The notes under the pieces are model-generated. The model saw only the letters and a program-made list of their open reading frames with translations. It did not search any database and was not told where the DNA came from. A DNA stretch of 64,000 nt, taken from contig JAFXCD010000042.1 in NCBI GenBank assembly GCA_017521605.1, positions 1-64,000 of the forward strand, read 5' to 3'. Of this stretch, positions 17,294 to 26,588 are shown piece by piece. This DNA is from Lachnospiraceae bacterium. Lineage in GTDB: Bacteria; Bacillota; Clostridia; Lachnospirales; Lachnospiraceae. The position numbers and the translations under genes were made by a program. Each line of letters starts with the position of its first letter. The stretch's first letter is position 1.

Positions 17294-18709
17294 CTAAAAG
17301 CGAAAATAAAGAAACGGATTAAATGTGGCATCCACAATATATGCCAGGGATAGTAAAATCAACAATGCCGGAAGCACTTTCTCCAAAAAACGGTAAACTG
17401 CCAGTCCGTAACCGGTTACGGATTGACTCATTCTTGTAGCCACTCTTCGTACCATGGGGGTACATGCAACCACTGCTATTATAAACAATATCAGATATTC
17501 CAGTCCCAAAAACAGAGCCTCTCCATCATATAAACCGGCACCATTCAGGCCGAACATGGCACCCAGATACTGCACTCCATTCCTAAAACTATTCACTTCA
17601 AAAAATACCCATCCGATTATTACAATCAGCAATGTATAAATATGTCCCACTTCCATGGGAAGATGTGTCAATATCTTTCTCAACCACAGCTTTTCCATAA
17701 TCAGCCAGAAAGCAAACCACAGTCCCCACACCAGAAAATTCCAGCCTGCACCATGCCAGATACCTGTTAGTAGCCATACAATTAAGATATTCATAATCTG
17801 CTTTACAGGCCCTTTTCTGTTTCCTCCCAAAGGAATATAAACATATTCCTTAAACCAGCCGCTTAAAGTCATGTGCCATCTGCTCCAAAAATCCGTAACC
17901 GATGTTGCAATGTATGGATAATTGAAATTTTCAGGAAAGGAAAATCCCAGACAGGCCCCCAGACCAATTGCCATGTCCGAATACCCTGAAAAATCAAAAT
18001 ATATCTGACAAGTAAATGCAAGTATTCCCAGCCACGCCATCAGAACACTTAATTCTCCAAAATCCCGGGATGAAACCTGAGTCCAGAGAAGTCCCAGATT
18101 ATTGGCTAACAATACTTTTTTCGCCAATCCTATAACAAACCGCTTGCATCCATAACTGATTTGGATAATATCCGGCTTTCTTTCGTGAAGCTGCTTTTCT
18201 ACCTGTTTATACTTCACTATAGGTCCTGCTATCAATTGGGGGAACATGGTAACAAACACTGCAAAGTCCAGTAAATTCTTTTGGGGTTCTACTTTGCCCC
18301 TATAACAATCAATGGTATAAGACATAGTCTGGAAGGTATAAAAGGATATACCAATGGGTAATGGCAGGTTTAATAGCGGATAATTGGCTCCTGTCAGGCT
18401 ATTTAGAGTCTGAATCGCAAAATCTGCGTATTTAAAGAAACCCAACACCAAGAGATTTATAATAATAGACGAAGCCAATACCATTGCCCTCAAATCCTTC
18501 TTGCGTGTATTTCCCAGAATCCGGCCATGTATATAATCCGAAAAGCTGGAAAACAGCATTAACAATACATAAACCGGTTCCCCCCATGCATAGAAAAAAA
18601 GGCTCCCAAATAAGAGGATGATATTTTTCATCCTCCCGGGAACCACAAAGTACAATATAATAAAGACTGGTAAAAACCGAAATAAAAATACCGTACTGCT
18701 AAAAACCAT
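17294..18709 (-). CDS. MBOAT family O-acyltransferase (AlgI/DltB-like)
   Basis: A 471-residue polytopic membrane protein (about 11 spans) of the MBOAT family, which moves acyl groups across the membrane to exported polymers. The characteristic blocks are present: FWSRWHMTLSGWFKEYVYIP, PLGGNRKG and GIWHGAGWNFLVWG, the last with the active-site histidine. PQLIAGPIVKY is also typical of AlgI proteins. The length is normal. GGAG overlaps the end of the upstream DUF4358 gene, and the DHHW gene follows by 14 nt, so the three are one unit. The acyl group (acetyl, D-alanyl or other) cannot be told from sequence. Confidence 0.93.
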   Translation of the reverse strand: MVFSSTVFLFRFLPVFIILYFVVPGRMKNIILLFGSLFFYAWGEPVYVLLMLFSSFSDYIHGRILGNTRKKDLRAMVLASSIIINLLVLGFFKYADFAIQTLNSLTGANYPLLNLPLPIGISFYTFQTMSYTIDCYRGKVEPQKNLLDFAVFVTMFPQLIAGPIVKYKQVEKQLHERKPDIIQISYGCKRFVIGLAKKVLLANNLGLLWTQVSSRDFGELSVLMAWLGILAFTCQIYFDFSGYSDMAIGLGACLGFSFPENFNYPYIATSVTDFWSRWHMTLSGWFKEYVYIPLGGNRKGPVKQIMNILIVWLLTGIWHGAGWNFLVWGLWFAFWLIMEKLWLRKILTHLPMEVGHIYTLLIVIIGWVFFEVNSFRNGVQYLGAMFGLNGAGLYDGEALFLGLEYLILFIIAVVACTPMVRRVATRMSQSVTGYGLAVYRFLEKVLPALLILLSLAYIVDATFNPFLYFRF

Positions 18710-18723
18710 TTATAGACACTCCA

Positions 18724-19356
18724 TTACTTGCCAAGTGCTTTTCCGATTGCCTCTATTGCCAGCTCGTTCTGCTCCTGACAATGCTTAATTACCGCTTCTT
18801 CATCCCCATCTTCTCCATAAATTTGGGTAGTATCTGCTCCCAGCTGCACAAAGCAAACATAATTACCAAAGGTTTCTATTCTGGAAGCCTGAATCTTACC
18901 CACATTCATAGGATATTGCATGGTATCATTTACCAGATTATCCCGGTATTTGTTCATAACCTCCTCTACCGCGACAACCTGCCCTTCCTTTGCCTGCACC
19001 ACAATCACCGTATCCACATTGGTACTAATCATGGGCATCTCGCCATAAAAGTCCTCATACATATCTGCGGAAAGACCATAATCCTCCAAATATTCTGCCG
19101 AAATCTCTGTATTGGGCCAATAATTTTCACCCAAAACCTCAACCAGGGTCTGTCGGATATTTTTGAGTTCTGAAGTCCCATTCTCCCCCTGAGGAGCTTC
19201 GGTAGATTCCGGTGTTGCTGTGGCAGTATCGTTGTTCTGTTGGGAACTTTCTGTAGGATTCTGACTTTCCTGCATCTGTCCTTCATCGTTCCTTCCACAT
19301 GCTACCATACTTAATACTAACATACCTGTACATAAACAGACTATTGCCTTTTTCAT
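18724..19356 (-). CDS. DUF4358-like lipoprotein
   Basis: A 210-residue predicted lipoprotein. The start at 19356 (MKKAIVCLC) has AAGGAGG 5 nt upstream. The signal peptide ends in a lipobox-like SMVAC, followed by a Ser/Thr/Gln/Glu-rich linker (about 22-60) and a folded domain with ENYWPNTEISAEYL and a VIVVQAKEGQVVAVEEVMNKYRD block. This matches the Clostridial DUF4358 family, often seen beside MBOAT/DHHW genes. It probably sits on the outer face of the membrane near the acylation machinery. Precise role unknown. Confidence 0.8.
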   Translation of the reverse strand: MKKAIVCLCTGMLVLSMVACGRNDEGQMQESQNPTESSQQNNDTATATPESTEAPQGENGTSELKNIRQTLVEVLGENYWPNTEISAEYLEDYGLSADMYEDFYGEMPMISTNVDTVIVVQAKEGQVVAVEEVMNKYRDNLVNDTMQYPMNVGKIQASRIETFGNYVCFVQLGADTTQIYGEDGDEEAVIKHCQEQNELAIEAIGKALGK

Positions 19357-19444
19357 ATTTTCCTCCTTAAACCAAGTTGCCATATTTTAAGTCAACTGTT
19401 TAAGAGAAGTATTTCCATTTATGCAGGAATATATTCCACTTTTA

Positions 19445-19669
19445 TTATTCTTCCAGCTCCTGAATCAATTCATAAAGAGCTTCTGCCGAGTTAAAGTTCT
19501 CCGGAGTAATCATTTCTGCAGATATTACCACATCAAATTCCTCTCCGATTTCTGCTATGATGGATACTACATCAAAAGAATCCAAAATTTTGTCGTCAAT
19601 TAATGAGTCACAACTCTCAAAATCCACTTCCGGATGTAAGTCTCTTAAAATCTCTAATAATCTTTCCAT
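19445..19669 (-). CDS. Acyl carrier protein-like protein
   Basis: A 74-residue carrier protein. The start at 19669 (MERLLEIL) follows GGAGGAAAG. The helix-II phosphopantetheine site is ILDSFDVVSI with Ser31. It is very acidic and of normal ACP length. In fatty-acid operons an ACP would sit with fab genes; here it precedes a lipoprotein, MBOAT and DHHW protein, which recalls DltC in the Dlt system. No adenylating ligase (DltA-like) is in the window. I infer that it carries the acyl donor for the MBOAT. Confidence 0.88.
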   Translation of the reverse strand: MERLLEILRDLHPEVDFESCDSLIDDKILDSFDVVSIIAEIGEEFDVVISAEMITPENFNSAEALYELIQELEE

Positions 19670-19727
19670 TTTCTTTCCTCCATCTATACCTTTCACATGT
19701 CTGCAACTAACAATTAATTTCCATAGG

Positions 19728-20894
19728 TTATTTTATCTCAAAATACTTTAATTTACAATAAATGGTTTCCACTAAAAACAATATTATCATATATCCCAGC
19801 ATTATCCATAGCTGACCCATATCGTTTCCAACTCTTAAATAATAGGTGGGCGGAAACAAATACTGAAAAGCAAATCCTCTTCCCAAATCCAAAAACACAG
19901 GGCAGAGTCCCAACATGGAAACACTAATCAGAGGGATGGTTTTGGCTAAATGCTCTTTTCTTCCGCACACATTTTTGACAAATTCACAAAATACTGCTGT
20001 CAAAGGTAAATAAAGCAAAAATACTACCAATTCCCTCAAGGGCAGAAACTTACCTTCGCTGATTAACAGACACACCCATACTACAATAGCAGTATCCATA
20101 ATTCCACCCAGAATATAGGAATAAAAGAGCCCTCTGCGTTTATGCAAAGGCATCCAGGCAAACATTCCTCTTTCCTCATCCTGTAAAAAATACATAGTCA
20201 CCACCAAACCTGCTACTATAATGAGTATTATAAGTATACCTCTGATGGGGGCTACCAAATAAGAGAACTTCTCCTGTTCACTTTTTGTTGCTATTTCTGA
20301 TAAACCTGACAGTTCATCCGGAGATACATAAACAGTCTGTACCAAACCACCCTCTACCATATTGGCTTCATAATGCTCCTGCAGCTCCTGAACGGATATA
20401 GGTTGACCCTCTAGTACTTCCGTTTCCAAATAGTTTTCGCACAACAGGAATGTCAGCTTAGGGAAAATATGGCCATACAGCTTGGTTCTGGCAAGCTGCA
20501 AAGCTACATTATCCTCCTGTTCTACTACCAAAATCGGCTTATCCTCTTCCTCTCCACCGGCAAAGGTTCCAATCAGTTTATTCTGAAAATCCTTCCGAAA
20601 TATCCATGCACAATCAGCTTTACCTGCCTTTACTTCAGTATAAGCCTGCTTCTTATCAACCTGCTTATACTGAATAATACTGTCCTCTTCCAGCATCTTA
20701 TTAATAATCTCTCCAACCAGTGCCTCTTCTGTATCCTCCATGCACAAAAGAACCGTTATAACACCGCTATCTTCCTTGGAAATCAGAGTCATTCCCACAA
20801 TCAAAAGGGGAATCAGGAATAACAGAATCAGAAATTCTTTTTTATGAAGCAAACGCTTATTTAACATATATTGCCATAACAAAAACTTCCTCAT
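19728..20894 (-). CDS. ABC-2 type transporter permease (second)
   Basis: A 388-residue membrane protein with the ABC-2/YhgE layout: one N-terminal span (FLILLFLIPLLIVGMTLI), a large extracytoplasmic loop of about 170 residues, and five C-terminal spans beginning IRGILIILIIVAGLVVTMYF. The start at 20894 follows GGAGATTAAC. Together with the upstream permease and ATP-binding protein it would form a heterodimeric exporter. It shares architecture, but little obvious identity, with its neighbour. The substrate is unknown; the surface-modification genes downstream suggest a polymer or its precursor. Confidence 0.8.
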   Translation of the reverse strand: MRKFLLWQYMLNKRLLHKKEFLILLFLIPLLIVGMTLISKEDSGVITVLLCMEDTEEALVGEIINKMLEEDSIIQYKQVDKKQAYTEVKAGKADCAWIFRKDFQNKLIGTFAGGEEEDKPILVVEQEDNVALQLARTKLYGHIFPKLTFLLCENYLETEVLEGQPISVQELQEHYEANMVEGGLVQTVYVSPDELSGLSEIATKSEQEKFSYLVAPIRGILIILIIVAGLVVTMYFLQDEERGMFAWMPLHKRRGLFYSYILGGIMDTAIVVWVCLLISEGKFLPLRELVVFLLYLPLTAVFCEFVKNVCGRKEHLAKTIPLISVSMLGLCPVFLDLGRGFAFQYLFPPTYYLRVGNDMGQLWIMLGYMIILFLVETIYCKLKYFEIK

Positions 20895-20910
20895 GTTAAT
20901 CTCCATGCAT

Positions 20911-20970
20911 ATCGCAAGCAGCGCTTGCGATACTGCCCAAATAGAAAGTGAAAAATCTTTGATTTTTCAC
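20911..20970 (-). repeat. Two stem-loops between the permease genes
   Basis: Two perfect inverted repeats lie in the 84-nt gap between the permeases. The first has arms ATCGCAAGC/GCTTGCGAT (20911-20931, 3-nt loop); the second has arms GTGAAAAATC/GATTTTTCAC (20948-20970, 3-nt loop). Neither is followed by a clean T-run before the next ribosome site. They may stabilise or attenuate the mRNA. Confidence 0.6.
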
Positions 20971-20978
20971 ACTAATCC

Positions 20979-22217
20979 TCATTCTTTTGTAATCCGTACG
21001 TTTCGTTTACAGATATGTAATCCCAAGAAAAACAGGATGTACAATATCATTATGCCAAGTTCCACCAATCCATTCCTTAACGTAAGACTCTTTTGCAAAT
21101 AACGCAATGCAGCACCCATAGGCGAATATTTTCCCAATACCTGCAACACTTCAGGGAAAAAAGACAAGGGATAAATACAGCCGGACACAAAGGCCATACT
21201 TACTGCTACAACAAACTGCAATAATACACCTGTTACTACATTGGTTACCAATTCATAAAGAAATGCTTGTATGGTAGCTGTCAATACTACTACAGGCAAC
21301 AGTTTTACTACAAATAATAGTTTCTCTCCTGCTTCCAGAACATCCCATTCCCGAATAGAAAGTCCCAAAAAAGATTTGATAATCAGCACACATACAAATA
21401 CACATAGTAATGTCACACACTGTAATACACTATAGGTTCCCACTTCCGCCAAAACCTGTTTTCTGCTATCCAGTCCTCGTGTGTGCATAATTTTAATCAG
21501 GGAATTCTCTTCTCTCACCAAAAGAGTTACAGCATTAATTCCCCACAAAAGCATCAAAAGTAATAATATACCGGTAAACAAATGACCAGTAAAGGAAATG
21601 CTGTTGGAGACACCCAGCTCCTCTAATTCAAACACTTCCATACGATTCATAACTACTTCGATATAGGCAACATTAATCCCTTCTGTAGCCGCCCCCAATT
21701 CATCCTGCATACCATGTTCTATCATGTAACTTTGCATAGCCTGTATGGAGGTTTGTGTCATGGTCACCATCCCGGAAATAGAGCCTACCAGTTCATTAAT
21801 CAGCACCCCACCAATATCACGGGCTATTTCATTAGTCACATAGGTTAATTGCTTATTCTCGCCATAGATAACCGAATCTATGAAGCCATCCGGCACCAAC
21901 AGATATGCACTAATCTCGCCGGAAGCAAACTTACGCTTTGCCTCTTCCTCTGTCATTGTCTGAATATCTGCCAGATTTTTAATACCCTCCATGTTTTTGA
22001 TTACATTAATCCCAATACCCAGATAAGTATCATCAATATCTCCCACAATACCTACACAAACAGCCCGGTTTTCTGCCTTAGATTCTTCAATCAAAAACAT
22101 TGCCTTCGTAAAAATCATTAAACCTAACGTCAAAAAGGCCGTCAGCAAACAGATTCCGGGCAATGCTTTTCCTACTCTTTTCAGTTGTACTTGTAAATAG
22201 CGTTTCCAACTAATCAT
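20979..22217 (-). CDS. ABC-2 type transporter permease (first)
   Basis: A 412-residue ABC-2 membrane protein: N-terminal span (about 15-38), a large extracytoplasmic domain (about 40-205), then five or six spans from SISFTGHLFTGILLLLMLLWG to the C-terminus, with SGCIYPLSFFPEVLQVLGKYSP as the typical ABC-2 signature loop. The ATG at 22217 overlaps the ATP-binding gene stop by 4 nt, so translation is coupled. It pairs with the downstream permease. Confidence 0.85.
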   Translation of the reverse strand: MISWKRYLQVQLKRVGKALPGICLLTAFLTLGLMIFTKAMFLIEESKAENRAVCVGIVGDIDDTYLGIGINVIKNMEGIKNLADIQTMTEEEAKRKFASGEISAYLLVPDGFIDSVIYGENKQLTYVTNEIARDIGGVLINELVGSISGMVTMTQTSIQAMQSYMIEHGMQDELGAATEGINVAYIEVVMNRMEVFELEELGVSNSISFTGHLFTGILLLLMLLWGINAVTLLVREENSLIKIMHTRGLDSRKQVLAEVGTYSVLQCVTLLCVFVCVLIIKSFLGLSIREWDVLEAGEKLLFVVKLLPVVVLTATIQAFLYELVTNVVTGVLLQFVVAVSMAFVSGCIYPLSFFPEVLQVLGKYSPMGAALRYLQKSLTLRNGLVELGIMILYILFFLGLHICKRNVRITKE

Positions 22218-22900
22218 GTCAGATTTCCTACTAAATAATGGATATTTCCATCATATTCATAAGGATGTAAAACACCCTGTTTCAATATGTACCATTCATC
22301 ACACATCAGGATTTCCTGTGCATCATGAGTAGCCAGCAAGACAATACCACCCTGAGCCTTAAAATCCTTGATATAATTAATAATTCGTTCTTTGCATTCC
22401 AAATCCAATGCCGCAGACGGTTCATCCATTAAAAGCACCGTTGGCTGTCCGGATACGGCACAACCAATAGCCAGACGCTTTTTCATTCCACCTGACATTT
22501 TATATACAGGTACCTTCAAAAAGTCATTTATTCCCAACATGGCAAGGACTCCATCCTCCAGCTCCTGCTTCAGATGTGACTTATCATACCACAAAAGCAG
22601 ATTATCCCAAGCTGATAACTCCTCTAAAAGAGGCGTTCCCTGTGGCACATAACCAACTATTTTTTCTGCTAAAGGGGAATCCTTTAGCAAATTATTACCT
22701 TGCCACAAGAATTCCCCTTTGTCTGCTTTTAAAACACCTGCAAGAATTGCCAACAAGGTAGATTTACCGCTACCGTTTGCACCCAGAATACCAATGCATT
22801 TTCCACGACTCACCTGCAAATCAATCCCCTGTAGCACTTCCCGCTTCTTATAAAATTTCCTTACATTAACAATTTCTAATTCACTCATTGTTTGGCTCAT
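22214..22900 (-). CDS. ABC transporter ATP-binding protein
   Basis: A 228-residue nucleotide-binding subunit. Walker A is GANGSGKSTLL, Q-loop GYVPQGTPLL, signature KMSGGMKKRLAIGCAV, Walker B VLLMDEPSAALDLE and H-loop LLATHD. It is short at the C-terminus, as in ABC-2 exporters of the DrrA/CcmA group. Its ATG lies one nt past the zinc-ribbon gene stop, and its stop overlaps the first permease by 4 nt. It energises the two permeases that follow. Confidence 0.93.
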   Translation of the reverse strand: MSQTMSELEIVNVRKFYKKREVLQGIDLQVSRGKCIGILGANGSGKSTLLAILAGVLKADKGEFLWQGNNLLKDSPLAEKIVGYVPQGTPLLEELSAWDNLLLWYDKSHLKQELEDGVLAMLGINDFLKVPVYKMSGGMKKRLAIGCAVSGQPTVLLMDEPSAALDLECKERIINYIKDFKAQGGIVLLATHDAQEILMCDEWYILKQGVLHPYEYDGNIHYLVGNLT

Positions 22901-22901
22901 C

Positions 22902-24728
22902 TTAGTAATTGCTCAACTCATCCTCTAATTCTTCACAAGCTTCTTCGATTTGTTCCACGATTTCTTCAGGAAGACCTGACTTTTCCAACTTCTTAATAAA
23001 CTTGTCAAACTCAAGGGTTTTAGCCCATTCGATTATATCTTCTTCATCTTCTACCAGAATACCCTTAGGTAAAGAGGCTGACTTTCCGGAACCAATCTTT
23101 GTATCCACTGTAAGCTTTGCAAACATTTCTTCCTTGTCCATAAGAGACAATACTACGGTACCGCCATCCTTACCGCTCTTAATATCACACTTAATCTGGT
23201 AATCACCAATTATAGCACCGGCCAATCCCGCATCTGCTTCCTCTATAAATTCATCGGAAAGCTTAAAAGTAAAGGAACCATTTGTATATCCTTCCTTTAT
23301 CTTCTTGGTATCAAATTTATCAACTGCGATATCTATGAACTTAACAGTCTTTTCAGTAGTAGTCTCGGTCTCCCAATCATATTCCTGGGTCTTCATCTCA
23401 AGTGAGAACTCACCGCTTAAGGAAGAAGAACTCTTCTTACCTTCACCATCTAAAATCACTTCTTCACCATCACTGCTGATAACTGCCTTAAATGCAAACT
23501 TACCGCCCTTTTCAGGCATCTTGTAAACGAATAAGGTTTCATCATCTATTATAATCTCTCTACCGATCACTTCTCCCTTACCATTTACCCATACATTCAT
23601 AACCATTATTTCATCGGAATCTTCATCATCCGACTCCTCGTCATCAGAATCTTCCTCTGCTTCCTTAGCAGATTCCAAAGCAGCTTCTATTTCCTCTACA
23701 AACATTTCTTCAAATTCCTTGGCGTCAACCTCTTCTTCGCCGCCTATCTTTGCAATTCCTACCGCGAAGTCAGATACAAGTGAGATTAACTCCTTATCAT
23801 CCTTTGCTTCTTCCAGTACTGCAACTGCAATGTTCTTCAAGTCTTTTTCCTTGATACGTACACGAATAGCGGTACACTTCTGTTCAATGTCTCCAACCTT
23901 AATGGTATCTTTCTCCTCTGTGATACCTTCAATATTTTCTACAGCAACCGCCATGTAACGGTTTAACAAGCTTTTCACTGTTTTCTTATCCGGTAACAGC
24001 TTGATAAATTCATCACCCTGTTCCATAACCTCAGAAATCATATCTGTATATTCTTCAAAGCTGATACCTATATACTTAGAGGTAAGATCTTCAATTGTTC
24101 CGTAAGCTTCACCCTTCTTTAAATCAGCAACACCATTCACTGAAATTAACTCGGTTTTGCCTAATGTTGCGCTGGCATCTGCTGAAATAACATCACCCTT
24201 AAATGACAGGAAGAAATCTATAGCCATCTTAGAGAAAGGCTCACCATCATCTGCTCCGATAGCAGCTGCCAACATTTCGTACGCATCTTCACTCAGCTCT
24301 ACTTCCAAACCATAATCAACACTTAAATTATTATAATCACTATATTCTAATATAGAATTCTCATAAATATCTGCAACATTGGAGGCCATTTCTTTAATTT
24401 CTTTCTTTTCCACACTTGCATAATATTTATCTTCTGAAGAAACCAGCTTATTTACAGTATTAGAAATACTCTTAAAATTAACCAATACTACAACAAGCAC
24501 TACTGCAATAGCAGCAACAGCAATTAACAATCCCTTTGGAAATTTCTTCACTTTCTCACTCACTCCTTCCATCGTTTCCCTTACTTCCATAGTAGCCTCT
24601 GTAAAGGCATTCTGTACCTGCCCGGTTGCTTCTGTATTTGCTCCGGCAACCATTTCTACTCTCTGGCCACACTTTGTACAGAACTTTACGCCATCCTCTA
24701 AAGGATTTCCGCAATTCCTACAAACCAT
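22902..24728 (-). CDS. Zinc-ribbon, single-span membrane protein of unknown function
   Basis: A 608-residue protein starting at 24728 (MVCRNCG) with GAGGAGG 8 nt upstream. Residues 1-25 are a zinc ribbon (CRNCG...CTKCG). A single membrane span (about 72-92; LLIAVAAIAVVLVVVLV) follows, then a large acidic extracytoplasmic domain with a run of Asp/Glu/Ser around 365-385. The layout (cytoplasmic ribbon, one span, large outer domain) is common in Clostridia. It is the first gene before the ABC exporter. Role unknown; it could be a regulator or assembly factor for the downstream surface system. Confidence 0.75.
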   Translation of the reverse strand: MVCRNCGNPLEDGVKFCTKCGQRVEMVAGANTEATGQVQNAFTEATMEVRETMEGVSEKVKKFPKGLLIAVAAIAVVLVVVLVNFKSISNTVNKLVSSEDKYYASVEKKEIKEMASNVADIYENSILEYSDYNNLSVDYGLEVELSEDAYEMLAAAIGADDGEPFSKMAIDFFLSFKGDVISADASATLGKTELISVNGVADLKKGEAYGTIEDLTSKYIGISFEEYTDMISEVMEQGDEFIKLLPDKKTVKSLLNRYMAVAVENIEGITEEKDTIKVGDIEQKCTAIRVRIKEKDLKNIAVAVLEEAKDDKELISLVSDFAVGIAKIGGEEEVDAKEFEEMFVEEIEAALESAKEAEEDSDDEESDDEDSDEIMVMNVWVNGKGEVIGREIIIDDETLFVYKMPEKGGKFAFKAVISSDGEEVILDGEGKKSSSSLSGEFSLEMKTQEYDWETETTTEKTVKFIDIAVDKFDTKKIKEGYTNGSFTFKLSDEFIEEADAGLAGAIIGDYQIKCDIKSGKDGGTVVLSLMDKEEMFAKLTVDTKIGSGKSASLPKGILVEDEEDIIEWAKTLEFDKFIKKLEKSGLPEEIVEQIEEACEELEDELSNY

Positions 24729-24905
24729 TTCCTCATCCTCCTCATAAGTCACATTTATTCTTTAGTCAACCATATGCTGTTTCAACCGGTTGTCAGACCT
24801 AGCTGAGTATATATTATACTACTTTTTTATAAATTGCAATAAAATATTAAATTTTTGTAAATACGTGCCTTTTTTTGTCAAAATTAAATATCCGTAATAT
24901 TTCTG

Positions 24906-24935
24906 ATGACAAATCCCCCCAATATACGTTATACT
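24906..24935 (+). promoter_or_regulatory. Promoter of the ABC-F gene
   Basis: ATGACA (24906-24911), 18-bp spacer, TATACT (24930-24935), 29 bp before the ATG. On the opposite strand a TATAAT at about 24815-24820 with a poor -35 may serve the zinc-ribbon operon. Confidence 0.6.
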
Positions 24936-24964
24936 TTGGAATAGTAATTCTTTTGGAGGAATTT

Positions 24965-26521
24965 ATGAGTATTTTAAATGTAGAACACTTAACTCACGGC
25001 TTTGGTGACCGTGCTATTTTTAATGATGTATCTTTCCGTTTGCTCAAAGGCGAGCACATTGGCCTGATTGGTGCCAACGGAGAGGGTAAATCTACTTTTA
25101 TGAATATTATCACCGGGAAGCTGATGCCCGATGAAGGTAAAATTGAATGGGCCAAAAATGTCCGTGTAGGCTATCTGGACCAGCATACTGTTTTACAGCA
25201 GGGCATGACTATCAGGGATGTCCTTGCTTCTGCCTTTGACTTTCTGTTTGACATGGAGACTCAGATGAATGAGCTTTGCGACAAAATGGGGGAAGCCACT
25301 GAAGAGGAGCTGGAAGTATATATGGAAGAATTTGGTACCATCCAGGAGCTTCTGACACAGCATGATTTCTATATGATTGATTCCAAGGTAGAGGAAGTGG
25401 GCCGTGCTCTGGGTCTTTCCGAAATTGGTCTGGACCGGGATGTAACAGAGCTTAGCGGCGGCCAGCGTACCAAGGTACTTCTGGGCAAGCTGCTTCTGGA
25501 AAAGCCCGATATCCTGCTTTTGGACGAGCCTACCAACTACCTGGATGTGGAGCATATTGAATGGCTGAAGCGTTATCTGAATGATTATGAAAATGCATTT
25601 ATCCTAATCAGCCATGATATTCCTTTCTTAAATAGTGTTATCAACTTAATTTATCACATGGACAACCAGCTACTGACCCGTTATGTAGGGGATTATGACA
25701 AATTCCAGGAGGTCTATGCCATGAAGAAGGCCCAGCTGGAAGCTGCCTACAACAAACAGCAAAAGGAAATCGCAGACTTAAAGGATTTCGTAGCCCGTAA
25801 CAAAGCCCGTGTAGCAACCCGTAATATGGCTATGTCCCGTCAGAAAAAGCTGGACAAAATGGATGTCATCGAGCTGGCTACGGAAAGACCCAAGCCGGAA
25901 TTCCGCTTTAAGGAAGCCCGTACTCCGGGGCGCTATATTTTCCAGACAAAGGATTTGGTTATCGGTTATAATGAGCCTTTGTCCTCCCCTTTAAATCTGG
26001 AAATGGAACGTGGACAGAAAATCGTACTTACCGGTGCCAACGGTATTGGTAAAACCACACTATTAAAGAGCATTTTAGGACTGATTCAGCCCCTTTCCGG
26101 CAGTGTGGAACAGGGTGATTACCTGCATATAGGCTACTTTGAGCAAGAAATGAGTCAGGATGTAACCACCACCTGTATTGAGGAACTCTGGAATGAATTC
26201 CCCGGCTTTACCCAGTATGAGGTCCGCTCAGCTTTAGCGAAATGCGGTCTTACCACCAAGCATATTGAAAGCAAGGTAAAGGTACTAAGCGGTGGCGAGC
26301 AGGCCAAGGTACGTCTCTGCAAGCTGATTAACCGCGAAACCAACATCCTTCTTTTGGACGAGCCTACCAACCATCTGGATGTGGATGCCAAGGATGAACT
26401 GAAACGTGCCCTGAAGGAGTACAAGGGCAGTATCCTCATGGTTTGCCATGAACCGGAATTCTATGAAGGTCTGGCTACGGATGTGTGGGATTGTACCAAA
26501 TGGACTACGAGGGTGTTTTAA
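24965..26521 (+). CDS. ABC-F family ATP-binding protein
   Basis: A 518-residue protein with two fused ABC domains and no membrane spans. The start at 24965 (MSILNVEHL) has GGAGG 5 nt upstream. Walker A motifs are GANGEGKST (from residue 36) and GANGIGKTT; signatures LSGGQRTKV and LSGGEQAKV; Walker B blocks LLLDEPTNYLDVEH and LLLDEPTNHLDVD. The charged linker between domains (KQQKEIADLKDFVARNKARV) is the ABC-F ribosome-contacting element. ABC-F proteins act on the ribosome; this one is nearest YbiT/YkpA-type housekeeping members by eye. Antibiotic-resistance function is not implied. Own promoter and terminator. Confidence 0.93.
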   Translation: MSILNVEHLTHGFGDRAIFNDVSFRLLKGEHIGLIGANGEGKSTFMNIITGKLMPDEGKIEWAKNVRVGYLDQHTVLQQGMTIRDVLASAFDFLFDMETQMNELCDKMGEATEEELEVYMEEFGTIQELLTQHDFYMIDSKVEEVGRALGLSEIGLDRDVTELSGGQRTKVLLGKLLLEKPDILLLDEPTNYLDVEHIEWLKRYLNDYENAFILISHDIPFLNSVINLIYHMDNQLLTRYVGDYDKFQEVYAMKKAQLEAAYNKQQKEIADLKDFVARNKARVATRNMAMSRQKKLDKMDVIELATERPKPEFRFKEARTPGRYIFQTKDLVIGYNEPLSSPLNLEMERGQKIVLTGANGIGKTTLLKSILGLIQPLSGSVEQGDYLHIGYFEQEMSQDVTTTCIEELWNEFPGFTQYEVRSALAKCGLTTKHIESKVKVLSGGEQAKVRLCKLINRETNILLLDEPTNHLDVDAKDELKRALKEYKGSILMVCHEPEFYEGLATDVWDCTKWTTRVF

Positions 26522-26528
26522 ATGATAA

Positions 26529-26563
26529 TCCCGGGATAGCAAATACTATCCCGGGACTCTTTA
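26529..26563 (+). terminator. Terminator after the ABC-F gene
   Basis: An 11-bp stem TCCCGGGATAG/CTATCCCGGGA (26529-26556) with a 6-nt loop, followed by CTCTTTAT. Confidence 0.75.
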
Positions 26564-26588
26564 TATGCAGCCAAGACTTATTCTTTTT

